Shown: positions 45,619-55,355 of the stretch, piece after piece
Layout of the letters: every line of letters starts with the position of its first letter
Position numbering within the stretch: position 1 is the stretch's first letter
DNA from: Sulfurovum sp. TSL6
GTDB lineage: Bacteria > Campylobacterota > Campylobacteria > Campylobacterales > Sulfurovaceae
Assembly: GCF_019972115.1 (NCBI RefSeq)
Contig: NZ_BPFJ01000001.1
Span: 496,001 to 560,000 of the forward strand
Direction of reading: 5' to 3'
Length of the DNA stretch: 64,000 nucleotides
Program-made: the position numbers and the translations under genes
The notes under the pieces: generated by a model
The model's input: only the letters and a program-made list of their open reading frames with translations
What the model was told of the DNA's origin: nothing
Database searches by the model: none

Positions 45619-46479
45619 TCAATCATTTAAAAGTGCATAAAAATCTCTGGGAGCATCTATTTCAAAGCTCATGGGCTTTTTCTTTACCGGATGGATAATT
45701 GTCAGTTTTTTCGCATGAAGTCCCATCTTCTCACCTTTTGTTCCATAACGTTCATCACCGATGATACTGTGTCCCAACCAAGCCAAATGTGCCCGTATCT
45801 GGTGCTGTCTTCCTGTTTCTATTTTGACTTCCAGTAAAGATCGTTCAGGGGTGGTTTGTTTCACTTCATAGTGGGTAATGGCCGGTTTGGCATCGGGATG
45901 TTTGCCTACATGCATACGGTACTCTTTTTCATCCGCCCTTAAGGGCTGGTTTATAGTCCCTTTTTTTTCTTTTGGACAACCCTCCACGATAGCTAAATAG
46001 ACCTTTTCAGATACACCCCATTTGTCCATCACTGTTTCTCTCATCTCTTTGGATGTTGCAAAGAGCAGTATGCCTGAGGTATCTCGGTCCAATCTATGTA
46101 CAGGCCAGAGCTTTACCTGTTTTTTACCTCGTGAGAGTTGATCTCTCAGTATGGCAAGGGCATGCTGTTTGCTTTCTGTTGTGTTTCCGACAGACAAAAG
46201 CCCCGCAGGTTTATTGATGGCGATGATATCTTGATCTTGATAGAGGATCTCTAATCTCTGTAGTGTCTGTGCCTGTGTCGAAGCTTTTTTTACCACACCC
46301 ACTTCTACCACATCACCTACATTTAACGGACAATCATGTTTGGTAGTAATGTCACCATTTACAGCCACACTTGAACCTTGTAAGCGCTGTTTGATAGTCT
46401 TTTTGGACCAGCCGGTAAGATGGTTAAAAAGAAAATCTAAGAGTTTGGATCTTTCTTCTACTATGAATTTTTCTGCCAT
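45619..46479 (-). CDS. RluA-family pseudouridine synthase
   Basis: Enzyme of 286 aa with an N-terminal S4-like RNA-binding domain (WSKKTIKQRLQGSSVAVNG, about 24-42) and a catalytic domain with HRLDRDTSGILLFA (catalytic Asp near 132) and GRQHQIRAHL. It converts specific uridines in rRNA or tRNA to pseudouridine. The target cannot be read. The upstream 210-bp gap (45409-45618) holds only a weak AGAAGC/GCTTCT inverted repeat. Confidence 0.9.
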   Translation of the reverse strand: MAEKFIVEERSKLLDFLFNHLTGWSKKTIKQRLQGSSVAVNGDITTKHDCPLNVGDVVEVGVVKKASTQAQTLQRLEILYQDQDIIAINKPAGLLSVGNTTESKQHALAILRDQLSRGKKQVKLWPVHRLDRDTSGILLFATSKEMRETVMDKWGVSEKVYLAIVEGCPKEKKGTINQPLRADEKEYRMHVGKHPDAKPAITHYEVKQTTPERSLLEVKIETGRQHQIRAHLAWLGHSIIGDERYGTKGEKMGLHAKKLTIIHPVKKKPMSFEIDAPRDFYALLND

Positions 46480-46493
46480 ATGTGAGTGCCTTT

Positions 46494-47477
46494 TTATTGT
46501 TTCAATATTGCTTTGCGTTGGGCACGGTTAAATGCTTTTTCATAGTTTATGACCCATTGAAGGTAAGCTTTTTGTTTTCTTTGCGCCTCTGCAAAATATT
46601 TTTCTGCACAGGCATTCGCAGCCGTAGATATGGTCAATGCTTTCATACCACATATGGCATTTCTTGTACCCATAAATACTACGGTTTCAGTTCCACTTAT
46701 ATTGTTACAGGAATTTACAGTTTTTACCATAAATTCATTGTTACACTCCTTAGAAGTCATTCCTACTGTATAGTAACATCGGTCGTGTTCATTACATGCT
46801 TCTTGAAGCCATTTATCATCATTAAAGAATTCATTAGCAAGATCATAGACATCTTGAAGACCTTCAGCACTACAACCGTCAGGACGGGATGCATAAGGAT
46901 AATAAGCATCGGGAAAATTAGGGTTAAACGGTAGAACTATACCATTTTCAGTGATACCTCTTGCTTCTTCATCATTTTCTTTTAAGTACAGTAAAGGTTC
47001 TTTGGGATCTTTATTTGCACTATATATAAAGGTATCCGGATCACACACTTCCTCTTCCCAGGTCTCATCAGTGATACGCGATAGATCCTGCGCATGATAA
47101 TACATCGTACTTAATAGCATGTTGTATGCATCATTCGCCAATATTTTAGGAATCTGTTCTGTTTGAGCATCAAACTTCTCATCAATTCTATTGTTAATAA
47201 CCTTTTTTGTCGCTAAAATATTTTCATCAGGCATCATCATATCCATAGAGTAGATCAACATATTTTCGGCCCAATCATCATCATAATCCGAAAAGAGGTC
47301 TTCAAATTTTTTATAGAGACTTTTGGATCTTTTTCTTGGTTTCTCTAGAATGATATGACTTGTATTAGTATCTTGTTCTGACATATTTTTATCTATCACA
47401 TAAGAGGAGAGATCATAGGCGTAAAGGGTAGAAAAAAATATGAAAAAAATGATAGCAAATAGTTGCAATTGTTTCAT
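46494..47477 (-). CDS. Secreted phospholipase A2-like protein
   Basis: Protein of 327 aa with a signal peptide (MKQLQLFAIIFFIFFSTLYA, about 1-20). The catalytic CNEHDRCY (Cys228, His231, Asp232) is the CxxHDxC motif of secreted phospholipase A2, preceded by a DGCS calcium-loop-like stretch and followed by further Cys residues for disulfides. Bacterial PLA2s of this type are uncommon. The upstream half (about 30-190) is not recognised. It lies next to RluA on the same strand with a 14-nt gap. Confidence 0.75.
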   Translation of the reverse strand: MKQLQLFAIIFFIFFSTLYAYDLSSYVIDKNMSEQDTNTSHIILEKPRKRSKSLYKKFEDLFSDYDDDWAENMLIYSMDMMMPDENILATKKVINNRIDEKFDAQTEQIPKILANDAYNMLLSTMYYHAQDLSRITDETWEEEVCDPDTFIYSANKDPKEPLLYLKENDEEARGITENGIVLPFNPNFPDAYYPYASRPDGCSAEGLQDVYDLANEFFNDDKWLQEACNEHDRCYYTVGMTSKECNNEFMVKTVNSCNNISGTETVVFMGTRNAICGMKALTISTAANACAEKYFAEAQRKQKAYLQWVINYEKAFNRAQRKAILKQ

Positions 47478-47543
47478 TTCTTTCTCCTCCTATAAGTTTA
47501 ATTAGTTTTTCTTATTATATCCTACTGAGAGGAAATCAGAAAG

Positions 47544-48032
47544 CTATAGTATTTTTTCCATCTGATAGTCATCCATGATAAAACCTTCACCAATCTCTTT
47601 AACCACACTACCGGAGATAACAAAGCCAACTTTTTCATACATTTTAATGCTCCCGGTATTATACTTATTGACTGTGAGTGATATTTTGTTGAGATCTTTT
47701 TCTTTAGCCAACGCTTCCAGATAAGTTATCATTGTTCTTCCATATCCTTTGCCACGCTCAGCCTCTGTCACATAAAATTTACTTAGGAATAAGGTCTTTG
47801 AGAGAATATCTACACTCATGTATCCTACAGGTACATTGTCATCCAGAGTTAAAAAGTATAAGAAACCGTTTTTGATCTGTTCCGTCATGGCTTTAACCGA
47901 TTGAAACTTTTTCAACATATAGTCCACCTGATGCTTTCCTATGATAGGTATGTAATGTTGATACCATATCTCATAAGCAAGGTTTTCAATGGTGTCTATT
48001 TGATCTTTATTTGATACTCTCTTTATAATCAT
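47544..48032 (-). CDS. GNAT-family N-acetyltransferase
   Basis: Protein of 162 aa with the acetyl-CoA binding core LSKFYVTEAERGKGYGRTMI (R/QxxGxG near residue 95) and LTVNKYNTGSIKMYEKVGF. It transfers an acetyl group to an unknown amine. Confidence 0.87.
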   Translation of the reverse strand: MIIKRVSNKDQIDTIENLAYEIWYQHYIPIIGKHQVDYMLKKFQSVKAMTEQIKNGFLYFLTLDDNVPVGYMSVDILSKTLFLSKFYVTEAERGKGYGRTMITYLEALAKEKDLNKISLTVNKYNTGSIKMYEKVGFVISGSVVKEIGEGFIMDDYQMEKIL

Positions 48033-48076
48033 GTTTTATCACTGTGAATGTATTTTTAAATCAATTATATAGTGGT

Positions 48077-50893
48077 TTACCTTCGTCTGCGACCACGATA
48101 GCCACCATAGTTTGAAGACCCTGAACCTCTTTTATTTTGACTATGACACTGATCGCAAATGGAGAACCTGTAGGAAAAATCAAGTACCTTTCCACACTTA
48201 CGGCATTGTTTGGTGAAGTGTCCTTGTCTAAGAGAATTTTCAATGAAGTTGTTCAATCGTACTCTGGCTGCCATAGCTTTGTCAGTATCTTCAAAAATAT
48301 CCGGGAATTTGAAGGAGAGCCACAGATAGAGTGAGATCTCTCTTACCCTGTCTTCTGCATTAAGCAGCATATCATTGGTCTGTGCAAAAGCAGGAAGGTC
48401 TCGTGGTGGAATATAGAGTACTTTTCCTCCTGCTTCGATCTGACGGATATAACGGTGGAAGACTGATTCTATATAGGGTGACGAGATACTTGCAGGTGCA
48501 CAAGAAAGATAAAAACGTGTTTTTAGATCCAGATCATATTCGCTGACAATGGCAGCTATCTCGAGCATAGAATCAATGTTAGCAGCTACAAAAGGACCTT
48601 CAAACTCCATATTTTCAGCAAAAAATGCAAGAATATCTAAAATGTTATCGGTTTCCAGTATCTCACCTATGAGCATGACATGTTCCAAACTTGCCATGAC
48701 AGAGACCGGCAATTTAAGGTCTGGAAGCGGCATATGAAAAGCTGAAGTGATGGTGGTCAGTGCATTTTCATCCAAAGCTCCTACATATCCTTTCTCTTCA
48801 AAACCGTAACGTCCTGCCCGTCCAGCGATCTGTAGTACTTCTGTAGGAAGAAGTTCACGTCTTCGTAAGCCGTCAAATTTGTTGTCTTTGGAAAAGAGCA
48901 GGGTCTTTATAGGAAGGTTAAGGCCCATAGCTATGGCATCTGTGGCAACGAGTATTTGGCTTTCACCTTCTCTAAAACGTCTGGCTTCTTCCCGTCTGAC
49001 CTCAGGAGAAAGATTGCCGTATACGACAGAGACAGAATATTTTTCGCTGAGTTGTTGTTTGAGTGAAAGGACATCACGTCTTGAAAAGGCTACGACTGCA
49101 GTTTGAGGTTCTATACGTTTCATGGAAGTAGGCTGGGGTAGCATGGCCAGTTCATTTTTTCGCTCAAAGTGGACCACTTCCAACTCTTCATCAAGGTAGT
49201 CACAGAGTTCTTTGACCGCGTGAAGTGCATTACTTGAACCTGTAAGTATGACTTTTTTGGCAGGGATACCTATAAGAGCATTTGCCCATGCCCATCCTCT
49301 GTCACGATCTGCGATCATTTGGATCTCATCTATGACACATACATCCACATCTACTGCACCATTCATCATCTCTATGGTTGAAGAGATATGTGTAGATTCT
49401 TCGTCTATGATCTCTTCTTCACCTGTGATAAGTGAGACAGCTACACCTTCTTTTTTGAGGTTTTCATATCCCTCAAGAGCAAGAAGTCGTAGAGGTGCAA
49501 GATAGTAACCTGTTGTTGCAGCTTCCAGTTCTTTCAGCGCCGCATAGGTTTTACCTGAGTTTGTTGGTCCTACATGAAAGATGATCTTCCTTTTTAGTTC
49601 ACGTGCAAGAGGGAAAAGATGTTTGAAGTCACGGATCGTTTTGGCCAGTAACTCTTCACGCTTTTGTTTCTCAAGTAAAGGCTTGATGTATTCTCCAAAA
49701 TGAAAGAGTATGCGTCTTTTGCTTTTTTCTTTGAACTTTAGCACGTTGGAGGAACGTATCTGCGGTTCTACAAAACGTACGATAAACTCATGAAGTTTTT
49801 CTTCTTCTATATCCAGTTTATCGCTCTCTTCTCTCATATCTTGCATAACATCATCTATAGCAACCCTGAAGTGCGCAAGCAGATCATCATTGACTCTGTT
49901 TATATCTTCTTTGACAGGGAGTTCTTTACTTCTCCAAATGAGATTATAAATAAAAGGCTTTTCATAGGAAACAGAGGTACTGTAAAAGAGTGTCGTACCA
50001 AATAGATCATGGTTTTTCTCTTTCTCTATAATGATATGATCCGTACTTTCAAACACTTCATATTTATCACTGATGTCCATCAAGATTTTTTCAATACTTT
50101 CAAATGCTATCGGCGCATGATAGAGTAATGATTCTGGTGACATGCTTTTGAGTGCAGTATTCATCTCTTGTTCTGTCAGATAGGGATGTTTAGAACCTTG
50201 AACATGTTTCAGAAACTCTTCTATCTCTATAGTTTTTTTGTTGATGGTTTCTTCTTTTAGCGCTTCAAGTTTAGTGATCATCTCTTCATCATTCAAATTC
50301 CATAGTGCATCCATATCCAGTGTTGCAGTCGTACATAAAAGCAGTTTATTAAAGTCAAAGTTTTGCAGGACAAAAGTGAAGCTATGGTAAAACTCCATTT
50401 CATTAAGAGAATTAAACACGACCTCCAAAGATTTTTCTAGTGTATGAAGTCGGCTTCTCATGCGTAAGTAAGTGAGTTTATTGAGCACTTTTTCTTCAGT
50501 GATCTTGCTACTCTTCACGTCGATGAATGCATCAAGAATCAGGTTCTCTTCATGTTTGGTGTAAGAGGTATCTCCTAAGAGTTGGAGGATCTTCTCTACT
50601 TTGTCTAATGGACGTTTATGACTATCGGAATAGGGAACAGATTTGTAACTCTGAGTAAGGTAAGAGACTATCTTTTCTCTAGGTACTGCTTCTCCTTCAC
50701 TCCAAACACGTCTGAGTGCACGTATCATCTCTTCTTTAGTGTGTGAGGGAAGTCTGAGGTCGAGCAGCATAATAAGCTCTATCAGTTTATCTTCATCCAG
50801 TGTAGCTACACCTTCATCAAAAGGGAGTCCATTAAAATAGTTTCGTATTTTATTGTTAAGTTTTATAAAGTATTTTTTCTTTTTCTTTGCCAT
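48077..50893 (-). CDS. Suv3-like DExH helicase
   Basis: Helicase of 938 aa. An N-terminal all-helical region of about 430 residues precedes Walker A GPTNSGKT, the DEIQ box (VCVIDEIQMIADRDRGWAW), HISSTIEMM, GSSNA and motif VI LQIAGRAGRYG. These match SUV3, the RNA helicase of the mitochondrial degradosome. The C-terminus adds a zinc ribbon (CRKCGKVLDFSYRFSICDQC) and an Arg/Gly/Ser tail. Longer than mitochondrial SUV3 (about 790). Likely an RNA-decay helicase; the partner nuclease is not in the window. Confidence 0.9.
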   Translation of the reverse strand: MAKKKKKYFIKLNNKIRNYFNGLPFDEGVATLDEDKLIELIMLLDLRLPSHTKEEMIRALRRVWSEGEAVPREKIVSYLTQSYKSVPYSDSHKRPLDKVEKILQLLGDTSYTKHEENLILDAFIDVKSSKITEEKVLNKLTYLRMRSRLHTLEKSLEVVFNSLNEMEFYHSFTFVLQNFDFNKLLLCTTATLDMDALWNLNDEEMITKLEALKEETINKKTIEIEEFLKHVQGSKHPYLTEQEMNTALKSMSPESLLYHAPIAFESIEKILMDISDKYEVFESTDHIIIEKEKNHDLFGTTLFYSTSVSYEKPFIYNLIWRSKELPVKEDINRVNDDLLAHFRVAIDDVMQDMREESDKLDIEEEKLHEFIVRFVEPQIRSSNVLKFKEKSKRRILFHFGEYIKPLLEKQKREELLAKTIRDFKHLFPLARELKRKIIFHVGPTNSGKTYAALKELEAATTGYYLAPLRLLALEGYENLKKEGVAVSLITGEEEIIDEESTHISSTIEMMNGAVDVDVCVIDEIQMIADRDRGWAWANALIGIPAKKVILTGSSNALHAVKELCDYLDEELEVVHFERKNELAMLPQPTSMKRIEPQTAVVAFSRRDVLSLKQQLSEKYSVSVVYGNLSPEVRREEARRFREGESQILVATDAIAMGLNLPIKTLLFSKDNKFDGLRRRELLPTEVLQIAGRAGRYGFEEKGYVGALDENALTTITSAFHMPLPDLKLPVSVMASLEHVMLIGEILETDNILDILAFFAENMEFEGPFVAANIDSMLEIAAIVSEYDLDLKTRFYLSCAPASISSPYIESVFHRYIRQIEAGGKVLYIPPRDLPAFAQTNDMLLNAEDRVREISLYLWLSFKFPDIFEDTDKAMAARVRLNNFIENSLRQGHFTKQCRKCGKVLDFSYRFSICDQCHSQNKRGSGSSNYGGYRGRRRR

Positions 50894-50975
50894 AGTGTCT
50901 TTTTATTAGATCCTACCATATTAGGGTAAGATGATTTATTTGACTAAGTATAACATGAAAAAGTAACCCTTGGGT

Positions 50976-51302
50976 CTAGTCGATGGTTAAAATATCAACT
51001 AATTCCACTCCATCACACTCTTTTTTGAGACGTTTATGTTTACGGGCATCTTCTTCTGCCAGTTCAAGTAAGTCTGCAAAGTCGTTTTTACTTACAGTCA
51101 TTTCATACACCTTTTTTTGTGTTTTTAAAAAGACTTCTGACTCTTCTGTATAGGAGAGTTCAAGGTTTCTAAGCCCTTTGGCAAATTCACTTTTGATGGC
51201 TTTTTCTATCTTTTCATTGGCCAATATCTCTGACAAGCTTACTGCTTTGCTTACATCGTTTTTACACATTACCGTGTAACTTACTTTTATCATGCCTTCC
51301 AC
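50976..51302 (-). CDS. Hypothetical small protein
   Basis: Protein of 108 aa, not recognised. It looks alpha/beta with charged residues and no motif. GTG at 51302 has AAGGAG six nt upstream; an ATG at 51293 is possible with GGTGG five nt upstream. It stands just upstream of the Suv3-like gene on the same strand (82 nt). Confidence 0.55.
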   Translation of the reverse strand: MEGMIKVSYTVMCKNDVSKAVSLSEILANEKIEKAIKSEFAKGLRNLELSYTEESEVFLKTQKKVYEMTVSKNDFADLLELAEEDARKHKRLKKECDGVELVDILTID

Positions 51303-51446
51303 CTTTTGCTCCTTTTATAGATATGGTTCAATGATAGTATATTTTTTTGAATCGTAGAAAAAACATGTCATATTGTCATATTTTAGGCATCATTGGCTAA
51401 AGAATGATGCTGAAAACATCCGATAACTTTTGAAAACCGTTAACTA

Positions 51447-52061
51447 TTATTTCGTTGCAAAATCCATGATCTTTGATACAAGTATCATACCCTCGATACT
51501 CATATCCTCTTCCATTTCGAGTTTTGAAGGGAATATTCCTTCAAGTGCATCAAGGACATATTTAGCATCTTTTTTGGGTAGTGATTTGAGATATTTTTTT
51601 ATATTGAGCTGTGTGTACATTCTGTCTCGCTTTTCTTTGGAAACATGAAAACGTACTTTTTGGGTTTGGCTCTCATCTACCTCGTGACAGGTTCCATAGT
51701 ATTGACTTGCCAATAGTTTTCCCCCTGTAAGGATATTTCTACTGTGAACTGCTTTTTGATCTTTGTCAAACGGAGGTAGATAGGTGATAGTGGTTGTAGT
51801 GATATTCCCAAGATTGGTCACTTTAATAAAAGAGAGCCCCTTGTCACCTCTAATGATATTTCCCCTGGATTGTCCTTTTGTTCCCTTTAAGGTATACGTA
51901 TCATTTGCATCGTTTGACACTATGGTAAATCTTACGGGATCACCTTTGAAAGTACCTTTTTCTGTAGCATAGGTAGTAAATTCACAAGCAAAAGTAGTGT
52001 GTTTTGTATCTGCAGCAAAACTAAACAGACTTAAGAGCACTATCAATAAAACATTTTTCAT
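51447..52061 (-). CDS. Hypothetical secreted protein
   Basis: Protein of 204 aa with a signal peptide (MKNVLLIVLLSLFSFAAD). The rest has many beta-strand-like stretches and two cysteines (Cys26 and one in YYGTCHEV, about 122) that could form a disulfide. No family recognised. Confidence 0.6.
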   Translation of the reverse strand: MKNVLLIVLLSLFSFAADTKHTTFACEFTTYATEKGTFKGDPVRFTIVSNDANDTYTLKGTKGQSRGNIIRGDKGLSFIKVTNLGNITTTTITYLPPFDKDQKAVHSRNILTGGKLLASQYYGTCHEVDESQTQKVRFHVSKEKRDRMYTQLNIKKYLKSLPKKDAKYVLDALEGIFPSKLEMEEDMSIEGMILVSKIMDFATK

Positions 52062-52175
52062 ACTAATCCCCCAACAAAATCATTACTCATACATAAATCA
52101 TTAGTACATTCTACCATATTAGGTCTATATCTTAGAAAGGTAAGTGCTAATGAGGTATTTGGGTGTGGATATGAA

Positions 52176-52251
52176 TGGTATCCCCACGAGGACTCGAACC
52201 TCGAGCTAGGCCTTAGGAGGGCCCTGCTTTATCCAGTTAAGCGATGAGGAC
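52176..52251 (-). tRNA. tRNA-Arg (anticodon CCU)
   Basis: On the minus strand the 76-nt sequence has an acceptor GTCCTCA pairing with TGGGGAT plus A and encoded CCA. The anticodon stem GGGCC/GGCCT frames loop CTCCTAA with anticodon CCT (reads AGG). The T arm is CGAGGTTCGAGTCCTCG. No integrase or mobile element is next to it. Confidence 0.95.
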
Positions 52252-52448
52252 AAAATGTTTGATATGAAACATGGAAGTGTATCGTGATGTATATAAAAAT
52301 ATGAAATACAATGAGTTCTATGGTGTTGATACTTCATCTGTAGATGAGAGTGATATCGGTGCATTTGAACCACCCAGATACCTGCGAGACAGTCATTTAC
52401 ACAGCTGCATAAAAATGATGACTCCTGCTTTGCATGGTGTATTAAGGT

Positions 52449-53363
52449 TTAAAATTTACATTCATCACGATTTAACACACAGGTATAATCGTCCGCTTCA
52501 TTTTCGATCTGTATAGTGGCATGGGTAATGCCACAGTGATGATGAAGATGTTCTTGTATCTTTTCCAAAAAACAATTGTCAATCAGCTCATGGGTCGTTA
52601 CAAGATGCACTGTCAGGGCTATCTCCGTGGTACTGAGTGCCCAAATATGCAGGTCATGTATCTCAGTTACATTTTTGAGACCAGTGAGATAGTTTTTGAT
52701 ATGCAGAACATCTATCCCCTGCGGTACGGCATCTATGGAGAGATCTATGGAATCTTTAAGTAAATTCCATGTTCCAATCAAGATAAATAACACAATGAAA
52801 AGACTGATGACAGGGTCAAGCCAAAGCCAGCTTGTGATCATAATAGCAATACCGGCAACAACTACACCTAATGAGATAGCTGCATCCGCTGCCATATGTA
52901 AGTATGCCGCTCGGATGTTAAGATCATGTTTTTGACCTTTTACAAAAAGTAATGCTGTTGCGGTGTTGATAACCACACCAATCCCGGCAACAATAATAAT
53001 GATCATTCCATTCACGGGTTTTGGAGAAGAGAGTCGTTCCACGGATTCCCACGCGATACCACCAAGGGCTACGAGAAGTAATACAGCCGAAACCAAAGAT
53101 GCCATAATAGTGACTTTGCGTAAGCCATAGGTTCTTTTATGGGTCGGGAGTCTTGTTGCCAAATAGCTTGCACCCCATGCAAGCATAAGGCTTAATACAT
53201 CACTGAAATTATGTCCGGCATCTGCGATAAGTGCCAGGGAATCAGCAACCAGTCCATATCCTGCCTCAATGATCACAAAAATAACATTAAGGGTAATACC
53301 TATGGCAAAAGAACGGTTATAGTTGTTTATTTCATGGTGATGATGAGAATGGCTGTCTGACAT
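52449..53363 (-). CDS. Cation diffusion facilitator (CzcD-like) metal exporter
   Basis: CDF protein of 304 aa with about six helices and a His-rich N-terminus (HSHHHH). LIADAGHNFSD in helix 2 and AADAAISLG in helix 5 hold the metal-binding HD motifs. A C-terminal cytoplasmic domain (about 215-304) with VTEIHDLHIWAL and ALTVHLV is complete. It probably exports zinc or cobalt. It is followed nine nt upstream by an ankyrin protein gene. Confidence 0.92.
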   Translation of the reverse strand: MSDSHSHHHHEINNYNRSFAIGITLNVIFVIIEAGYGLVADSLALIADAGHNFSDVLSLMLAWGASYLATRLPTHKRTYGLRKVTIMASLVSAVLLLVALGGIAWESVERLSSPKPVNGMIIIIVAGIGVVINTATALLFVKGQKHDLNIRAAYLHMAADAAISLGVVVAGIAIMITSWLWLDPVISLFIVLFILIGTWNLLKDSIDLSIDAVPQGIDVLHIKNYLTGLKNVTEIHDLHIWALSTTEIALTVHLVTTHELIDNCFLEKIQEHLHHHCGITHATIQIENEADDYTCVLNRDECKF

Positions 53364-53372
53364 GTATCTATA

Positions 53373-53747
53373 CTATTGAAAATATTTAAGCATTGACTCA
53401 CGGCCAAATTTTTGAGCAATCATTCCAGCTGTTCCACCCCTTTCATTGGCAATGGTAACGTCAGCACCTTTTTCTATAAGAAAAGCACAAATTTCTGGCA
53501 TATCATCCATCACTGCTTCCATCAGTGGTGTCCATCCAACGCCATCTACCTTATCAATATCAGCACCTTGTTCCAAAAGATACTCAACCATATCTCTTCT
53601 GTCACGCCTGATGGCAATGTGAAGCGGAGTCCATCCGTATTTATTTTGAATGTTAACATCCATGCCGTTCTCAAATGCTTTTTTAAATGCCTCTAAGTCA
53701 TTGTCATAGACAATTTTTTCAAGTCTCATAAAATCTTCATCTGCCAT
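53373..53747 (-). CDS. Ankyrin-repeat protein
   Basis: Protein of 124 aa with about three to four ankyrin repeats (GWTPLHIAIRRDRRDMVEYLLEQGAD and GWTPLMEAVMDDMPEICAFLIEKGAD repeat units). Likely a protein-protein interaction module, encoded just before the CDF gene on the same strand. Partner unknown. Confidence 0.85.
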   Translation of the reverse strand: MADEDFMRLEKIVYDNDLEAFKKAFENGMDVNIQNKYGWTPLHIAIRRDRRDMVEYLLEQGADIDKVDGVGWTPLMEAVMDDMPEICAFLIEKGADVTIANERGGTAGMIAQKFGRESMLKYFQ

Positions 53748-53867
53748 AGTCGTCTCCTTATAATTTCATACTTAATATATTGTATCAAATAAACTGATAA
53801 TTTTTGATGGATAATTCAAATGTTGATTATTATTAAATATAAAATTATAATAACTATAAAATTACGC

Positions 53868-54030
53868 TATAATGTCACACAATTTAAGCGTACATCGGTC
53901 AACGACTTCTATTTACCCTGACTTATAGGGAAAAATGCCCTTGGGGTACTACAATAAAATTAAACAACTAACTTAGCCTAAGACCGACCTCTCACATTAG
54001 ATGGTAGGCTCGTTCATAAGGTATACATAA
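53868..54030 (+). promoter_or_regulatory. Long structured leader with small upstream ORF, DEAD helicase gene
   Basis: A -10 TATAAT at 53868-53873 puts transcription start near 53880, giving a leader of about 150 nt. TCGGTC (53895-53900) pairs with GACCGA (53982-53987), closing a domain that holds CCCT/AGGG hairpins. A 13-codon reading frame MPLGYYNKIKQLT runs from ATG 53935 to stop 53976 with AGGG upstream. It may be a leader peptide. The pattern suggests cold-shock or self-regulated control. Confidence 0.45.
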
Positions 54031-55350
54031 ATGTCATTTACAAATTTGGGGTTATCTGAACCTCTTTTAAAAGCGATCAAAGAGCAGGGCTATGATACGC
54101 CTACACCCATACAGCAAAAAGCTATTCCTGTCGTGATAGAAGGAAAAGATGTCTTGGCTGCAGCACAAACCGGTACAGGTAAAACTGCAGGATTTACACT
54201 TCCGTTACTCGAGAAACTCTCCAAAACAAAACCAAAGATGCAGAAAAAACAGATCCGTGCTTTGGTACTTACCCCTACACGAGAACTGGCTGCACAAGTG
54301 GCTGAAAGCATCAAGACATATGGGAAACATATGCCTTACACATCTACGGTTATTTTCGGTGGTGTAGGTATTAACCCTCAATTGGCAACTATACGTAAAG
54401 GGGTGGATATCGTCATCGCAACACCAGGTAGACTGCTCGATATCGCAGGACAAAAAGGCATCGATTTTTCTGCCCTTGAGTGTCTCATCCTCGATGAAGC
54501 TGACCGTATGCTTGACATGGGATTTATCCATGACATCAAGAAACTGATGAAGCTTATGCCTCAAAAGAGACAAACTCTTCTCTTCTCAGCAACATTCTCA
54601 CCGGAGATCAAAACGTTGGCATCAGGACTTTTAAAGAACCCTGTACTTGTAGAAGTGGCACGTCAAAATACCACGGCGGATCAGATATCGCAAGTGGTAC
54701 ACTTCGTAGATAAAAGGCGAAAGAGAGAATTGCTTTCTCAGCTTATCAAGATAAAAGACTGGAGACAGGTCTTAGTCTTTACACGTACAAAACACGGGGC
54801 AAACAAACTGACCAAAGAGCTTGAAGAGTATGGAATCTCTGCAGCGGCTATACATGGAAACAAAAGCCAGGGGGCTAGAACCAAAGCTTTGGCTGCTTTC
54901 AAGGCAAATGAGATCCGTGTACTTGTAGCTACAGATATCGCAGCAAGAGGGATAGACATAGACCAGCTTCCTCATGTAGTAAATTATGAACTGCCTAATG
55001 TACCCGAAGATTACGTTCACCGTATAGGTAGAACAGGCCGTGCAGGACAGAGTGGTGAGGCAGTTTCACTGGTCTGTATAGATGAACATAAATTGCTTAA
55101 AGATATTGAAAAATTCATCAAGTCGGAGATCAAAAAAGTAGAGATTGAAGCATTTAGACCAGATCCGAACATAAAGGCTGAGCCTATTCAAAATGGTAGA
55201 GGCGGAGGAAGAGGCCGTAATAACAGTGGTGGAAACTCACGCAATAAACCTCGCAGCAACAGCTCACATGCGAACAACGGTGGTAGCCGTGATGGCGCTA
55301 GAAGCAATAACAGAAATAGAAACCGTAATAGAAATCAATCACAAGGATAA
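54031..55350 (+). CDS. DEAD-box RNA helicase (RhlE-like)
   Basis: Helicase of 439 aa with Q motif, [28 protein letters not shown] and HRIGRTGR in order. The C-terminal tail from about residue 385 is Gly/Arg/Asn-rich ([10 protein letters not shown] repeats) and would hold RNA. RhlE/CsdA types act in ribosome assembly and RNA decay. The long leader upstream fits cold-shock or autoregulation. DUF6172 follows after five nt, so the two are probably cotranscribed. Confidence 0.93.
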   Translation: MSFTNLGLSEPLLKAIKEQGYDTPTPIQQKAIPVVIEGKDVLAAAQTGTGKTAGFTLPLLEKLSKTKPKMQKKQIRALVLTPTRELAAQVAESIKTYGKHMPYTSTVIFGGVGINPQLATIRKGVDIVIATPGRLLDIAGQKGIDFSALECLILDEADRMLDMGFIHDIKKLMKLMPQKRQTLLFSATFSPEIKTLASGLLKNPVLVEVARQNTTADQISQVVHFVDKRRKRELLSQLIKIKDWRQVLVFTRTKHGANKLTKELEEYGISAAAIHGNKSQGARTKALAAFKANEIRVLVATDIAARGIDIDQLPHVVNYELPNVPEDYVHRIGRTGRAGQSGEAVSLVCIDEHKLLKDIEKFIKSEIKKVEIEAFRPDPNIKAEPIQNGRGGGRGRNNSGGNSRNKPRSNSSHANNGGSRDGARSNNRNRNRNRNQSQG

Positions 55351-55355
55351 TATAG

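Noticed and set aside
52176-52251. tRNA-Arg as an integration site for a mobile element
   Set aside because: No integrase, phage gene or partial tRNA repeat is found nearby. The arm-like domain at 24.6 kb lacks a recombinase domain.
52271-52516. 81-aa plus-strand frame after the tRNA
   Set aside because: It overlaps the 3' end of the CDF gene antisense, has no ribosome site and no recognised motif. The rest of the 197-bp gap shows nothing.
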